In this document: positions 39,947 to 52,118 of the stretch, piece after piece
Layout: each line of letters opens with the position of its first letter
Numbering within the stretch: the first letter of the stretch is position 1
Assembly (NCBI GenBank): GCA_037447655.1
Contig: JBBHKE010002725.1
Coordinates: forward strand, 148,943-212,942
Reading direction: 5' to 3'
Source: Zygnema cylindricum
Lineage: Eukaryota > Streptophyta > Zygnematophyceae > Zygnematales > Zygnemataceae
Length of the DNA stretch: 64,000 bases
Translations under genes and position numbers: made by a program
Notes under the pieces: model-generated
Told to the model about the DNA's origin: nothing
Database searches by the model: none
What the model saw: only the letters and a program-made list of their open reading frames with translations

Positions 39947-41351
39947 CAGTACAGTACTGTTGCCTTGGTGGCATTTTGCTGCCAAAAGGCGTGTCTTTCA
40001 GCTGTTATCTTGCATTCCGTACGGACCTTACAGACCGTACATTTTCTTAGCTGTTTCGAGTTACGACGAGGGTTTATACCATGGATGAAAGACATGAAGT
40101 GAGTATCTCTTGACATTCCCAGATTCGGTCATTTTTGGGTGTCAGAGCTGTTAACCGGCCATTTTTGTACGGAGTTCAGCTGATGGACACAATATGCCGG
40201 CCGCTTCGTCAAAGTAAGGAAAGTTCACGTCGTCGGCTATTATTTGCCGGCTATTTTGTGACGCGTTGCCTCACGATACAATGCGACGAAGTTTCTGTGG
40301 TCAGACTCGCTTCCAGTTTATAATGATGGCAGATTCATGTTTATTTTGAAAATTAAAGAAGTGTCGGCGCGCGTGTTCCCAAAAACTCGAATGCCACTTG
40401 CACGCTTGATCCGTACATCTCGCTAACGCCTGACAAAATTTGATACTCTCGGAATCTTTGATTAATGGCCAGAATAAATGCTTAGTTCCATATGGACAAA
40501 AAACCGGCAGAAATCTCATAAAGGACAAATGACGATCTAGAGAATGGAATCGAGAACTCTTCTACGTGGCAAATTTAAGGGCTCGATAGGATGAAGTCTC
40601 TGCAATCCACCTTTTGTTTCTTTATGAATTGAAGCGACTAAAACTGCACGTTATGACGGCGTGACTTAACCGTAAGATTCGCGGCCGATTATTCGCTCCA
40701 TAGGGAAAGTTTTGTTGGAAGCAAACTAAAACCGTTTAGGGCCAATGGTAAAATTTTATGTAAGCATGTCACAAGCAATTATGAACACACTATTATATGT
40801 TGACATATACCGAATCCAATGCGATCAACACTATCTTAGATCTGAGCGGTCAAATTAGCAACGTGGTAAGCCGAGGGAAATCCACGAACAGAAAAACTGT
40901 TTTTTCTGCAAGAGCGGTGTAGCGAACAAATATTAGGATTCCATATTTTGGCTTCTTCGAAGGCCGAAGAGTCCTTTTCGCGATGTCGGATTACCAATCC
41001 CGATTTCCGAATTCTCCGCTCGATACAATCGGAAATTTGGCATATGCGCACATGGACAATTAAGTCAATCTTGACCGTCGGGATGAATCCGCGACAGATT
41101 GCAAATCCACAAATGAAATTGCATTGCGGATGCGGCAGCCCACACCATACATTACGCTGCAAGCAAGTGGGTATATCCACGTGTTAACCATCCAAATCAG
41201 GAGAAGGATCTCCGTACAAAACTTCCTGGTCTTTCCAGAAGGCCAGGAAACGAGGATGTCACTTTCTGTCTACATTCATTCTTTACCGTACACCTTCCGT
41301 GGTGAGATTTTAGTCCCAATCACTAAAAACCATCAATAGATTCGTCTTTTG
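39947..41351. other. Non-coding stretch, nothing recognised
   Basis: No reading frame with recognisable motifs. Open frames of 60-114 codons overlap each other on both strands and have no coding character I can support. The last eight bases (GTCTTTTG) are the target duplication of the following element. Confidence 0.5.
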
Positions 41352-41898
41352 CATAGTTCAAAAGTAGGCGTTTTTATGGTAGGCCTTTGGTAGGTGCACA
41401 AAACTTGGCACTAAACTCGCGTAGAGTAGGCATACTGTATGGGTGTGTGCTGTGGACAACCTTGTACCGACGTACGAATCTGACGTATGATCATAGGTCA
41501 GCGCACGCCGACGGACGAAATTTTTTAGCGAACTAAAACACGCGGACGTTCAAATTTGCAGACGCTAATATGACAGATAGTCCTTTCGTAAGTTGTGTTA
41601 TGGGCTTTTCATGTGATCTTCTTAGATCGCTACTTTGATCAGAGACCGTCCGATCGTCTTAATCTGACGGTTTAAAAAAGTTTTACCTCAAAACTCACAT
41701 AAATTATTTTTTTTGTCCTATTTTTTTTCAAAATTTAGACATGACGTTTAATTCTCTATCGATCGATGTGCAACTCAACCCTGTAACTATTTTTTTTCAT
41801 TTTTCAACCAATACAATATGGGTCTTAAGGGCATATTGTATGTTTTGCATACAATAGGCATATTGTATGGGCCTACTTTCACCTACTTTTGAACTATG
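41352..41898. mobile_element. hAT-like MITE, family CATAGTTC, copy 2 (547 bp), TSD GTCTTTTG
   Basis: TIRs CATAGTTCAAAAGTAGG / CCTACTTTTGAACTATG with an exact 8-bp duplication GTCTTTTG (41344-41351, 41899-41906). About 190 bp near the left end (about 41390-41580) is absent from copy 3 and contains its own 'gtaggcatactgtatggg' copy of the right-end motif. Confidence 0.92.
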
Positions 41899-42001
41899 GT
41901 CTTTTGTGACACTTTTGCAATCTTCGTGAATTCTGGGCAGGGCATACGCGTCACCAATGGCGCGTCGTCGCGTGGGGATCTCTCCAGAAAATCTGCTCTA
42001 A

Positions 42002-42961
42002 GGGCGTGTTCCCATGTAACCGAAACTTTGAAACGCTACTTTGGAATTTAGCGCAGATTTTACGGTGTACTTTTCAAAGTGTTCCGATGTCAATCATTAC
42101 TTGCGCCTTCATTACTTCAAATATGTGACAGGTGTAGACGTCTACAAAATATGCGACAGCTTACGATAGTACGAAACGAAAGGTAGACGACTACGAAACT
42201 TCCTAAAATTAGTGACGCCTACAAAAACGGCGACGGTTGTAGACGTCGAGTTTTTTGTGACATTGTAGATGTTCAGGGTCTTGTGACATTGCGAAGTCAT
42301 GCTACCTTGTGACATCATCAACATATAAACTTTCGGCCATGGTTTCCCGATTTCTTTTTCTTACCATTTATCATTCGATATGCCATCAAAACGAGACAGC
42401 AAAAAGTAAAAAAAAAAAGGAAAAAAATACATCTTTCATTTGAGACTATTATTGCTGCATTTCATTTAGAGATGAGAGAAAGAGGAGCGGTCGAATGAAA
42501 AAGATGGGGAGAGACGAAAACATTGTAAATTTTTGCAAAGGACCCATGAATGAAAGTGGAGGTCCGATACCCCAGCGATTTTTTTTTCCGTACATGCTTG
42601 TCATTTTTGTACGTACATGCGCGTGACGAGCATGTAAGAAAATAGCGTGTACTCTCCCTCGTTCAAAATTTTTTTGAAGACGTTTCACGCGTGCAATACC
42701 TGCTTTCTATTCGTCGTTAGGGTGTTAATTTGGTTAAAATCAGATCGCGATTTCATTCCATTACAAGTGTGAAGATGAGATGGAAGTGGGTCGGGATGAA
42801 GATAACGTGAAATTGCCTTACTTTCCAGGTTCCAAAATGACGCAAAATGTACTTGTGTTTTTGCCCATTTTTCGTACGGCATAATATTTTCTTGTTGGAA
42901 GTCCCATTTTTTGTGAAAAAAGCGGAAAAAACCCCTTACTTGAACACATGGGAACACGCCC
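42002..42961. mobile_element. PIF/Harbinger-like MITE, first of a tandem pair (960 bp), TSD TAA
   Basis: TIRs GGGCGTGTTCCCATGT and ACATGGGAACACGCCC, flanked by TAA (41999-42001, 42962-42964). The interior has AT-rich parts and many 'gtagacg' words, with no transposase. It shares its right-hand TAA with the next element. Confidence 0.88.
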
Positions 42962-42964
42962 TAA

Positions 42965-43935
42965 GGGCGTGTCCCCATGTAACCGAAACTTTGAAACGTT
43001 GCTTTGGATTTTAACGTCGATTTTACGGTGTACTTTTCAATTTATGCCTATGTCAATCGTTACTTCTGCGTTCATTACTTCGAATATGTGACAATTGTCG
43101 ACGTCCACAAAATGTGCGACAGTCTACGAAACGAAATGTAGACGAGTACGAAAGTGCGAAATTTCCTAAAAACAGCCACGCTAACTACGAAACTTCCTAA
43201 AAACGGTGACATTTGTAGACGTCGAGGTTTTTGTGACGTTATAAATGTTTATGGTTTTGTGACATAGCGAAGTCATGCTACCATGTGACGTCATCAGTAC
43301 GTACATTTTCCGCCCTGGCTTCCCGATTTCGTTTTCTTATCTTTTATCATTCGATATGCAATCAAACTTATACCAAAAATATTAAAAAAAAAGAAAAATA
43401 TATATACACCTTTCATTTGATACTATTATTGCTACATCTCGTGTAAACATGAGAGAAAGATGAGTGGTCTAGTGAGAAAGAGGGGGAGAGACGAGGACGC
43501 CGTAAAATTTTGCAAAGGACTCATGAAGAAAAGTGGACGTTCGCGACCCCTGCAATTTTTTTCCGTACATGTTGTCATTTTCCTATGTGCATGCACGTGA
43601 CGAGGAGTGAAAAAAATAGCGTGTACTTCCTTCGTGCAATTTTTTTCGAAAACACTTGACACGTGCAATCCAAGTTTTCTATTCGTCAATAGGGTAGTAT
43701 TTTGATAAAAATCAGGTCGCGATTTGATTCCAGTGCAAGTGTGAAGATGAGCTGGAAGTGGGTCGCGATGATAATAACGCCAAATTGCCGTACCCTCCAA
43801 GTTCCAAGAAGACGCAAAATGTACTTGTGTTTTTTGCCCACTTTTTGTACGGCGTACTATTTTCTCGCTACAAGTCCTATTTTCTGTGAAAACGACGAAA
43901 AAAAAACCCTTACTTGAACACGTGGGGACAAGCCC
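42965..43935. mobile_element. PIF/Harbinger-like MITE, second of a tandem pair (971 bp), TSD TAA
   Basis: TIRs GGGCGTGTCCCCATGT and ACGTGGGGACAAGCCC, flanked by TAA (42962-42964, 43936-43938). Aligns along its whole length with the first copy with many substitutions, so the pair is not a recent duplication. Confidence 0.88.
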
Positions 43936-44292
43936 TAAGTCATGAATTTGCGCACGATTGAAGCTCCAAATTTGAAATGGGACTGGATAGGATCCGATGC
44001 TTGGTGAACGAGAAAAGCGGCAGCTAATCGTAAAAGGTCAACACATATTGTCGTTTCATAGAAATGTTCACTACGGTACGGCCATAGACGTCGTGGTTGA
44101 CCGATCTCGATATAGGATTATCGAATACCGTGCGCACTACAATAGTGCTCCCGTGAATCGTTATTAGATACGAAATATATATAGCGTGGCTGCGTCTATG
44201 TTCTTTCGCACCAGATTGATAATGTTTTGCTCAATGGTAACCATCGATTTTTTTGTGACATACATTGACAAGTATGTTCCTCTATAATTATT
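43936..44292. other. Non-coding stretch
   Basis: No gene seen. It contains 'cgtgaatcgttattag' near 44153, a lone terminus-like word of the TACACCGTG MITE family without a partner. It ends at the start of the duplicated copia G block. Confidence 0.5.
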
Positions 44293-46503
44293 AACACCTC
44301 CAGCTAAAGCCACTTGCGAAGGACCGACAACATCATAATGTATTAGATGTAGAACTTTATCCGATCTATGTTCCGTTTCTTACGGAAATGGCAATCCGTT
44401 GATCTTGCCAAGAGAACAGCCATCACATGATTTTATAGGCTAAGAAGTGAGAGAACACCTTAACTTTGTCTAAACCCACCATTTTCTTTAAAATATCATA
44501 GTTCATATGTCCCAGTTTTTTATGCCACACTTCATTGTCATATGAGACACTGGAATAGAGAACATCATTTTTTTTTAAATTCAGCCATGTCCATTCGATA
44601 CATTTTGCTTTCATCTCTAGTTCTTGTTATTGTAATCTTTCGTTGATTGCTAACAACTTGCTTACCTCCTTAAAGAACGACCTCAAAGCCTTTGCTTTCT
44701 ACCAAAGACGTAGAAAATAGATTCTTTTTGAAATCTGGTACATACAAAACATTGTGGAGAGTTCTTTCCACATTTTTCCTCCCACGAATACCATCAAAGA
44801 TACATGACCCTGAGCTGAAGTTTGAACACTCATGTCACAGGCAGAGATATATTCTTTGGAGGCGTCCGTTTCAGATTTGTAAAAACATTTTTGTTCCAGC
44901 ACATGTCGGCCGATGCTCCAGTATCCATGATCCATCCTGCATCCCTTGGACCCTCTATTGCTACCGCCATAGAAAATAACTTTGCCTCCTTTTCCTCAGT
45001 GAAGTTGAGAGACTTTTTTGTATCACTTGCAAAAGCTCAAAAAAGTGCATTTCCTCGTGTTAGATTTCCAGAAAAACCTCTGTGATATTGGCTTTGCTGC
45101 AAGCCTGGCCTGTATAAATCTCTTTCGTTTGCCTTTTTGAGCTTAGGGCAGCACCTGTATCCATGCCTCTTTTCAGAGCAATAAAAACAAGCAGTTGAAT
45201 ATTGCCTAATTGGCCTCTGATTAAACTAATCTGATTCTGATTATATTTATTCGTGTTCCAATTAAATTTATTATTTTTGTCAAAGTTCTATTGCAAAAGC
45301 TTCTACCTGTCCTTCTCCATGAAGGATTTTAGTATTTAAATCTTCTTCTAATATAAAATTATATGGTAACTGAAATGACCAGCTAAACTTATCATGACTG
45401 TTTAATTGAATAGATACGCCTTTCACATTGCTAGAAAGACCTCTAATAAGTAGAGTTGCTTGCTAAAATTCAGAAAATGAACCACAAGCATAAGAATGTG
45501 CAACAATAAGTGCACAAAAATTGTCACAATACTCGACCATAATTCCCCCTGAGTATTTGTAGCTCCAAATTTTTCTAGCCACCAAGAGCTCTATCGAACA
45601 TTCGCTTTCTAAAATGCAGATTTCAGTGATGCCCAAATCTCACTCGCCTTTTTCATTTTGATTCAAGACATGACTCAATTCTTTGAGATATAGAGAATAA
45701 GATTGTTTCTAGCCATTGGATTTTCTTTTGCCCAACTTGGATATGTTTCCACAAGTGAGCCATCGAAGACCCCTAATAAGTCATCAATGTCAAATGAAGA
45801 CTCAACCATTGTCGCCCAGTACGCATACTTTTGGCCATTGAAGATGGGTATAATGACAAAAGGCCCATAATGTGTTATTCTAGTACCACCGTTGCAGAAG
45901 GAGAACCAGTAGTAGTAGTGGAAGTAGACATGACGTTGTAGGAGGAGAACCAGGAGTAGTAGTGGAAGTAGACATGAAATCAGTAGAAGCTATCAATCAC
46001 CCACTCAACAACCAACTTTCAGGCGACACAAAATGCAACTCAAAAGGCCAATTTGCCCCAAATTCACCAAAGTAATACACAAGACAATAAACTGTCAATT
46101 TCCAAAATTGGAGCCCAAATGACGGAGTAAACCGTAAGATATGATGTCTGAAAAATTCCTAAAAATTGTCTTTATCATAATAATTATCATAATCCCAAAA
46201 CTGAATGCTTGGAATTTGTCTAAGTCTAAAACTATACACTCATAGTGAGTATCTACTGCTTTCTATCCAATCAGATGTTGGTACCTAAAATTGTGAAACT
46301 GTACTCTAGTACGACAAAGTACTTAATCTGTACGTAACTGTTCCTGTAGTACTTCCAAAACCCAATTTGCTACTTGCCGTTAAATGACTAGTGGAACACC
46401 ATTTATTAATGAACTAAACTACAAATATTTGTTTTCCAAATATTTACAGATGTCGACCGTACAATTAATGTTTTCGGGGCTTAGTCAGCATTAGTCACAT
46501 AAG
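44293..46503 (-). repeat. Copia G duplicated block, left copy (2211 bp)
   Basis: Identical to 49464-51674 (offset 5171) apart from very few bases: C/G at 44331 versus 49502 and C/T at 46412 versus 51583 were noticed. It covers, on the minus strand, part of the LTR, leader, gag, protease and the integrase zinc region. Outside the block the sequences differ at once on the left, and diverge strongly within the LTR on the right. Confidence 0.95.
44423..45960 (-). pseudogene. Copia G gag-protease-integrase start, duplicated copy
   Basis: Same content as the right copy: gag start MSTSTTTPGS near 45973-45944, zinc knuckle ACFYCSEKRHGYRCCPK (about 45145-45190), protease WIMDTGASADMCWN (about 44893-44935), and integrase zinc region EVWHKKLGHMNYDILKKM (about 44460-44540). 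Several stops interrupt it, identically in both copies. No integrase core, RT or RNase H follows it to the left. Confidence 0.82.
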
Positions 46504-46906
46504 TCCAACTGATTGTAGGTCAAAGGGTACGAATACCCTGAGTGCCTACGGCTCACTATGTTCCTCGTTTGAATTGCGTCCATCAACTCCGTTTGCATCA
46601 ACAACCTATAAGTGATCTCTTACAATATTTTCCCATATGGTCGGTTCAGTCTCCGTCCGTCGGATTCACCAAAACCGCTCGTACGATGTGCAACAAGTAT
46701 ATATGGGTGTCACCCCCATTCCGGAATACATGCACTGTCTTCAAACGACGATGCGTGTCCCTACATAAGTACATTACACTCACATGTATGTCTACTACAG
46801 TCACACTATCAAAGGGAAGTATTACATCTGACCTAGACAAAAAATATTCTAAGTCCTTTGTCTCCTCTCATAGCTTTATCTACTGAACTAAGGATTTCAA
46901 TTTACA
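46504..46906 (-). repeat. 3' LTR of copia G, diverged part
   Basis: Minus-strand start TGTAAATTGAAATCC at 46906 after the polypurine tract. Aligns with 51675-52118 but clearly diverged, including an extra repeated 'gtcttcaaacgacg' unit in the right copy. Because the duplicated block adjoins, this LTR leads directly into a second internal region. Confidence 0.82.
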
Positions 46907-46925
46907 ACACTCCCCTAAATCTTTA
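46907..46925 (-). promoter_or_regulatory. Polypurine tract of copia G
   Basis: Minus strand 'taaagatttaggggagtgt' directly precedes the LTR start TGTAAATTG at 46906. Confidence 0.75.
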
Positions 46926-46953
46926 GACTCAGTTACTCACTTAATCGAATAGC

Positions 46954-48490
46954 CTATCTGCAATAGTACAACTTAGGAGCAGGAAGGGCTTTTGTTAACA
47001 TGTCAGCCACCATCTTTTCATCCGGTAAATAACACAATTTTATGACTTTTGCAATCACATTTTCCCTGACAAAGTGAAGTCTTACATCCATGTGTTTGCT
47101 CTTAAAGTGATGACTGGGGTTGGAGGCAATATCAATGGCTGCCACGCTGTCACACCAAATAACGTGAGCACCTGTTTGCATGTAGCCAAGTCTTTGTAAA
47201 ATATACTTAACCCATAGGAGTTCCTTGAGGGCAAAAGTTGTTGCCATATATTCAGACTCCATTGTTGATTGAGCTGTGACTTTTTGTAGCTTGTTGCTCC
47301 AGCAGCAAGTTCCATTTCCAATCTTTAGGACAAAGCGGATTGTACATTTTTGGCTTAGCATATCTCCATAGCTCACGTCGCTCCAAGTTTGTAATTAAAC
47401 TTCTCTGCCTCCGAGTATAAGCTCGAGATTTCGAGTACGTGGAAGATATCTCAAAACCCTTTTTGTTGCTTCCTAGTCTGCCCTTTTTGGATTTTGCACA
47501 CTCCTACCCAGGACCCCCACAGCTGTTGCAACATCGGGTCTCGTATAATTCCTAAAGTAAATAAGACTTCCAACTACCTGTCTATATGGCTTTGAAGTTA
47601 TGAACTCTTCCTCCCCTGACTCTTAATTCTCACTAACAATTATGCCTGAGTATGAATCACTTCCCTCCAATTTCTGTCTAAACTCCATGGGAGTTACACA
47701 TCCTTTTACATCCTTTATTTCGATTTTTTCCAACGTATAACCTATTGCTTATTTCTAAGTCAACATATTTAGCTTTTTGTTTATGTCTCTTTCTACCTGT
47801 ATGCCTAAGATATACTTCGCCTCACTAAGGTCTTTCATCTCAAACCTATATCTTAAAGTCGTTTTAATGCGGTTTATTTCATCTATTGACTTACTTATTA
47901 ATAATAGGTCATCCACATAAACAGCAATGTAGAGTATCCCATCCTCCCCTTGTTAAACATATACAAAATGATCTGAGCTAAAACTCTTAAATCCTAGCCT
48001 AGTGAAAAACTCATCTAACTTGAGATTCCATTGCCTAGGGGTTTGTTTCACCCCATACAAGGATTTCATCAATTTACACACTAATTCTTCCTTTCTTTTT
48101 TTTGCATAAATTTCATATTGCTTCATGTTAATGGCTTCCTCTTACTCTCCATGCAAAAAAGCGGTTTTAACATCCATTTGATGTATTTCCTTATTCTGTA
48201 TGGCCGCTAGACTTAGCAAAATTTTTACTGTAAGAAATCTAACAACCAGAGAGAAGGTTTATTCAAAGTCAATAACTTCTTTCTGAATATACCCATTGGC
48301 CACTAGTCTAGCCCTATACCATTCAATGGTGTTGTTCGGGTTCATCTTCCCTTGAATACCCATTTGTTGCCGATGGCTTTTCTACCCGGAGGAAGATCCA
48401 CCAACTCCCACGTCTGTGCCTCCATAATAAACTTCATTTCGTCATTTACAGCCTCGATCCAGTGATTCCTCCCACCTGATGAGAAGGCCT
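46954..48490 (-). pseudogene. Copia G reverse transcriptase and RNase H
   Basis: RNase H (46954-47376): SYGDMLSQ, STMESEYMATTFALKELLWV, VIWCDSVAAIDIASNPSHHF, KHMDVRLHFVRENV and MVADMLTKALPAPKLYYCR, normal stop. RT (47380-48490) is broken into several frames but shows an intact YVDD (near 47915), PRQWNLKLDEFF-like sequence and the RT start (KWVFK / YKARLVANGYIQKEVID-like). Many stops mean it is inactive. Confidence 0.85.
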
Positions 48491-48491
48491 C

Positions 48492-49484
48492 CTAAATTGT
48501 TAGAGGCTCCTCTATAGCGGCAGAGAAAGCAAAGTGAGAGATTGCTTGCAGCCGGATGGTGGATCTCTTTCCCCCCGGAAATTCTGAGGCTAAAATCGTC
48601 AGCAACCTTGAATACGGATGCCTTGTTTGAACGATGACTCGTTCCGATTGTGAATGTGTCTGAGCTGGTTCTGCGTGAGTGAAAATTTGTGTTGAAGCAT
48701 CCGGTGAAGTCTCCAGTGGAACCGATGGAGGCTGTGTTCCACTAAAATATTGAAAATCAATTTTTTGTGGAGCGTGAAAAATGACATACTCATGTTTTTC
48801 TTTTGCCGGTTTTTTAGTTACTTTGAATAAGTCAACCGAATCCTGTTCATCTTTAAAATGGATATTCCTAAAGATAATCACTTTATGTTTTTCAAATACA
48901 AATACTCTATATCCTTTTGTATTATCATCATATCCCACGAAGATTCCTGGTAAGACCTTAGCATCCATCTTACATTTAATTTGTGAAGTATTTAGAATAA
49001 AGCACTTGCTGCCAAAGACCTTAAAATAACTGACATCAGGTTTTGTTTCTGTCCACAACTTAAAAGGTGTAGTACTAACAGATCTTGAAGCAATTCTTTT
49101 TTTAATATAGGTTCCACAGTTAAGTGCTTCAGCCCAGAATTTCAAATCTAGGCCTTTATCTGCAAGCATGGACCTAGCATTTTTTGTCATTGTCCAATTT
49201 AATCTTTCAAAGACACCATTCTGTTCCGGAATATAAGGAACAGGAAAATTGTGACTGATAACTTCTTGAGTGAGGAATTCTTCGAATTCCTTTGATGTGT
49301 ATTCTCCCCCATTGTCCGATCTCAACGCCAAGATTGGAACTCCATGAAGCTTTTCCGCCCACGCTTTGTAATGTTTGAAGTGAGTGAACACTTCACTTTT
49401 ATATTGCATGAAGTAAACCTTTGTGAACCTTGAGTATGCATTTGTGAATGTGACCATATAGTGAACACCTCCAGCTAAAGCCAC
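48492..49484 (-). pseudogene. Copia G integrase core and C-terminus
   Basis: 330 open codons: HYMVTFTNAYSRFTKVYFMQ (first Asp position reads N in FTNAYSR), LRSDNGGEYTSKEFEEFL (Asp), EQNGVFERLNWTMTKNARSM (Glu), LKFWAEALNCGTYIKKRI, FKVFGSKCFILNTSQ and GIFVGYDDNTKGYRVFVF, then the linker with SEFPGGKRSTIRLQ. The FTDxxSR Asp to Asn change is not the D,D,E residue itself, which lies upstream in the duplicated block. Confidence 0.87.
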
Positions 49485-51674
49485 TTGCGAAGGACCGAGA
49501 ACATCATAATGTATTAGATGTAGAACTTTATCCGATCTATGTTCCGTTTCTTACGGAAATGGCAATCCGTTGATCTTGCCAAGAGAACAGCCATCACATG
49601 ATTTTATAGGCTAAGAAGTGAGAGAACACCTTAACTTTGTCTAAACCCACCATTTTCTTTAAAATATCATAGTTCATATGTCCCAGTTTTTTATGCCACA
49701 CTTCATTGTCATATGAGACACTGGAATAGAGAACATCATTTTTTTTTAAATTCAGCCATGTCCATTCGATACATTTTGCTTTCATCTCTAGTTCTTGTTA
49801 TTGTAATCTTTCGTTGATTGCTAACAACTTGCTTACCTCCTTAAAGAACGACCTCAAAGCCTTTGCTTTCTACCAAAGACGTAGAAAATAGATTCTTTTT
49901 GAAATCTGGTACATACAAAACATTGTGGAGAGTTCTTTCCACATTTTTCCTCCCACGAATACCATCAAAGATACATGACCCTGAGCTGAAGTTTGAACAC
50001 TCATGTCACAGGCAGAGATATATTCTTTGGAGGCGTCCGTTTCAGATTTGTAAAAACATTTTTGTTCCAGCACATGTCGGCCGATGCTCCAGTATCCATG
50101 ATCCATCCTGCATCCCTTGGACCCTCTATTGCTACCGCCATAGAAAATAACTTTGCCTCCTTTTCCTCAGTGAAGTTGAGAGACTTTTTTGTATCACTTG
50201 CAAAAGCTCAAAAAAGTGCATTTCCTCGTGTTAGATTTCCAGAAAAACCTCTGTGATATTGGCTTTGCTGCAAGCCTGGCCTGTATAAATCTCTTTCGTT
50301 TGCCTTTTTGAGCTTAGGGCAGCACCTGTATCCATGCCTCTTTTCAGAGCAATAAAAACAAGCAGTTGAATATTGCCTAATTGGCCTCTGATTAAACTAA
50401 TCTGATTCTGATTATATTTATTCGTGTTCCAATTAAATTTATTATTTTTGTCAAAGTTCTATTGCAAAAGCTTCTACCTGTCCTTCTCCATGAAGGATTT
50501 TAGTATTTAAATCTTCTTCTAATATAAAATTATATGGTAACTGAAATGACCAGCTAAACTTATCATGACTGTTTAATTGAATAGATACGCCTTTCACATT
50601 GCTAGAAAGACCTCTAATAAGTAGAGTTGCTTGCTAAAATTCAGAAAATGAACCACAAGCATAAGAATGTGCAACAATAAGTGCACAAAAATTGTCACAA
50701 TACTCGACCATAATTCCCCCTGAGTATTTGTAGCTCCAAATTTTTCTAGCCACCAAGAGCTCTATCGAACATTCGCTTTCTAAAATGCAGATTTCAGTGA
50801 TGCCCAAATCTCACTCGCCTTTTTCATTTTGATTCAAGACATGACTCAATTCTTTGAGATATAGAGAATAAGATTGTTTCTAGCCATTGGATTTTCTTTT
50901 GCCCAACTTGGATATGTTTCCACAAGTGAGCCATCGAAGACCCCTAATAAGTCATCAATGTCAAATGAAGACTCAACCATTGTCGCCCAGTACGCATACT
51001 TTTGGCCATTGAAGATGGGTATAATGACAAAAGGCCCATAATGTGTTATTCTAGTACCACCGTTGCAGAAGGAGAACCAGTAGTAGTAGTGGAAGTAGAC
51101 ATGACGTTGTAGGAGGAGAACCAGGAGTAGTAGTGGAAGTAGACATGAAATCAGTAGAAGCTATCAATCACCCACTCAACAACCAACTTTCAGGCGACAC
51201 AAAATGCAACTCAAAAGGCCAATTTGCCCCAAATTCACCAAAGTAATACACAAGACAATAAACTGTCAATTTCCAAAATTGGAGCCCAAATGACGGAGTA
51301 AACCGTAAGATATGATGTCTGAAAAATTCCTAAAAATTGTCTTTATCATAATAATTATCATAATCCCAAAACTGAATGCTTGGAATTTGTCTAAGTCTAA
51401 AACTATACACTCATAGTGAGTATCTACTGCTTTCTATCCAATCAGATGTTGGTACCTAAAATTGTGAAACTGTACTCTAGTACGACAAAGTACTTAATCT
51501 GTACGTAACTGTTCCTGTAGTACTTCCAAAACCCAATTTGCTACTTGCCGTTAAATGACTAGTGGAACACTATTTATTAATGAACTAAACTACAAATATT
51601 TGTTTTCCAAATATTTACAGATGTCGACCGTACAATTAATGTTTTCGGGGCTTAGTCAGCATTAGTCACATAAG
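49464..51674 (-). repeat. Copia G duplicated block, right copy (2211 bp)
   Basis: See left copy. This copy is contiguous with the integrase core on its left (49464-49484 is inside that frame), so it is the original context and 44293-46503 is the copy. Confidence 0.95.
49485..51145 (-). pseudogene. Copia G gag, protease and integrase zinc region
   Basis: Gag starts MSTSTTTPGSPPTTS near 51144 (ATG at the 'gtagacatgaaatc' site). Further in are the knuckle CFYCSEKRHGYRCC (about 50325-50355, C-x2-C-x4-H-x4-C), the protease WIMDTGASADMCWNKNVF with intact catalytic Asp (about 50075-50105), and the integrase WHKKLGHMNYDILKKM (about 49640-49700). Stops break all parts. A short in-frame repeat of the first about 15 gag codons (51058-51145) is visible. 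Confidence 0.82.
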
Positions 51675-52118
51675 CCCAAATGTCCGTTGGTCAAGGGGTA
51701 CGGTCAAGGGGTACGAACACCCTGAGTGTGTACGGCGCACTTAGTCATTGTAGTCCCCGCTTGAATCGCGTCGATCAACTCCGTTTGCATCAACGATCCA
51801 TAAGTGATCTCTTACAATACTTTCCCATAAATTTGGTTCAGTCACTATCCTTCGGATTAACCCAAGCCGCCCGTACGATGTGCAACACGTGTATATGGGT
51901 GTCGGCACCATTCTGAATTACCTGCAGTGTCTTCAAACGATGACGCGTGTCTTCAAACGACGACTCGTGTCCTTGCAGAAGTACTTTACACTCACATGTA
52001 TTTCTACTATTGTCACACTATCAAAGGTAAGTATTGCATCTAACCTAGATAGAAAATATTATAAGTTTTTAGTCTCCTCTCATAGCTCTATCTACTAAAC
52101 TAAATATTTCAATTTACA
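51675..52118 (-). repeat. 5' LTR of copia G, diverged part
   Basis: Ends (minus-strand start) TGTAAATTGAAAT at 52118. Contains duplicated 'gtcttcaaacga' and 'ggtcaaggggtacg' units not present in the 3' LTR. The LTR/leader boundary within the duplicated block was not resolved. Confidence 0.78.

Noticed and set aside
39055-41339. Scattered 60-138 codon open frames between the MITEs
   Set aside because: They overlap on both strands, lack recognisable motifs, and several run across TIR element boundaries.
44692-45085. Plus-strand readings identical at 44692-45085 and 49863-50256
   Set aside because: They lie antisense to copia G protease/gag and are identical because of the 2.2-kb duplication, not conservation.
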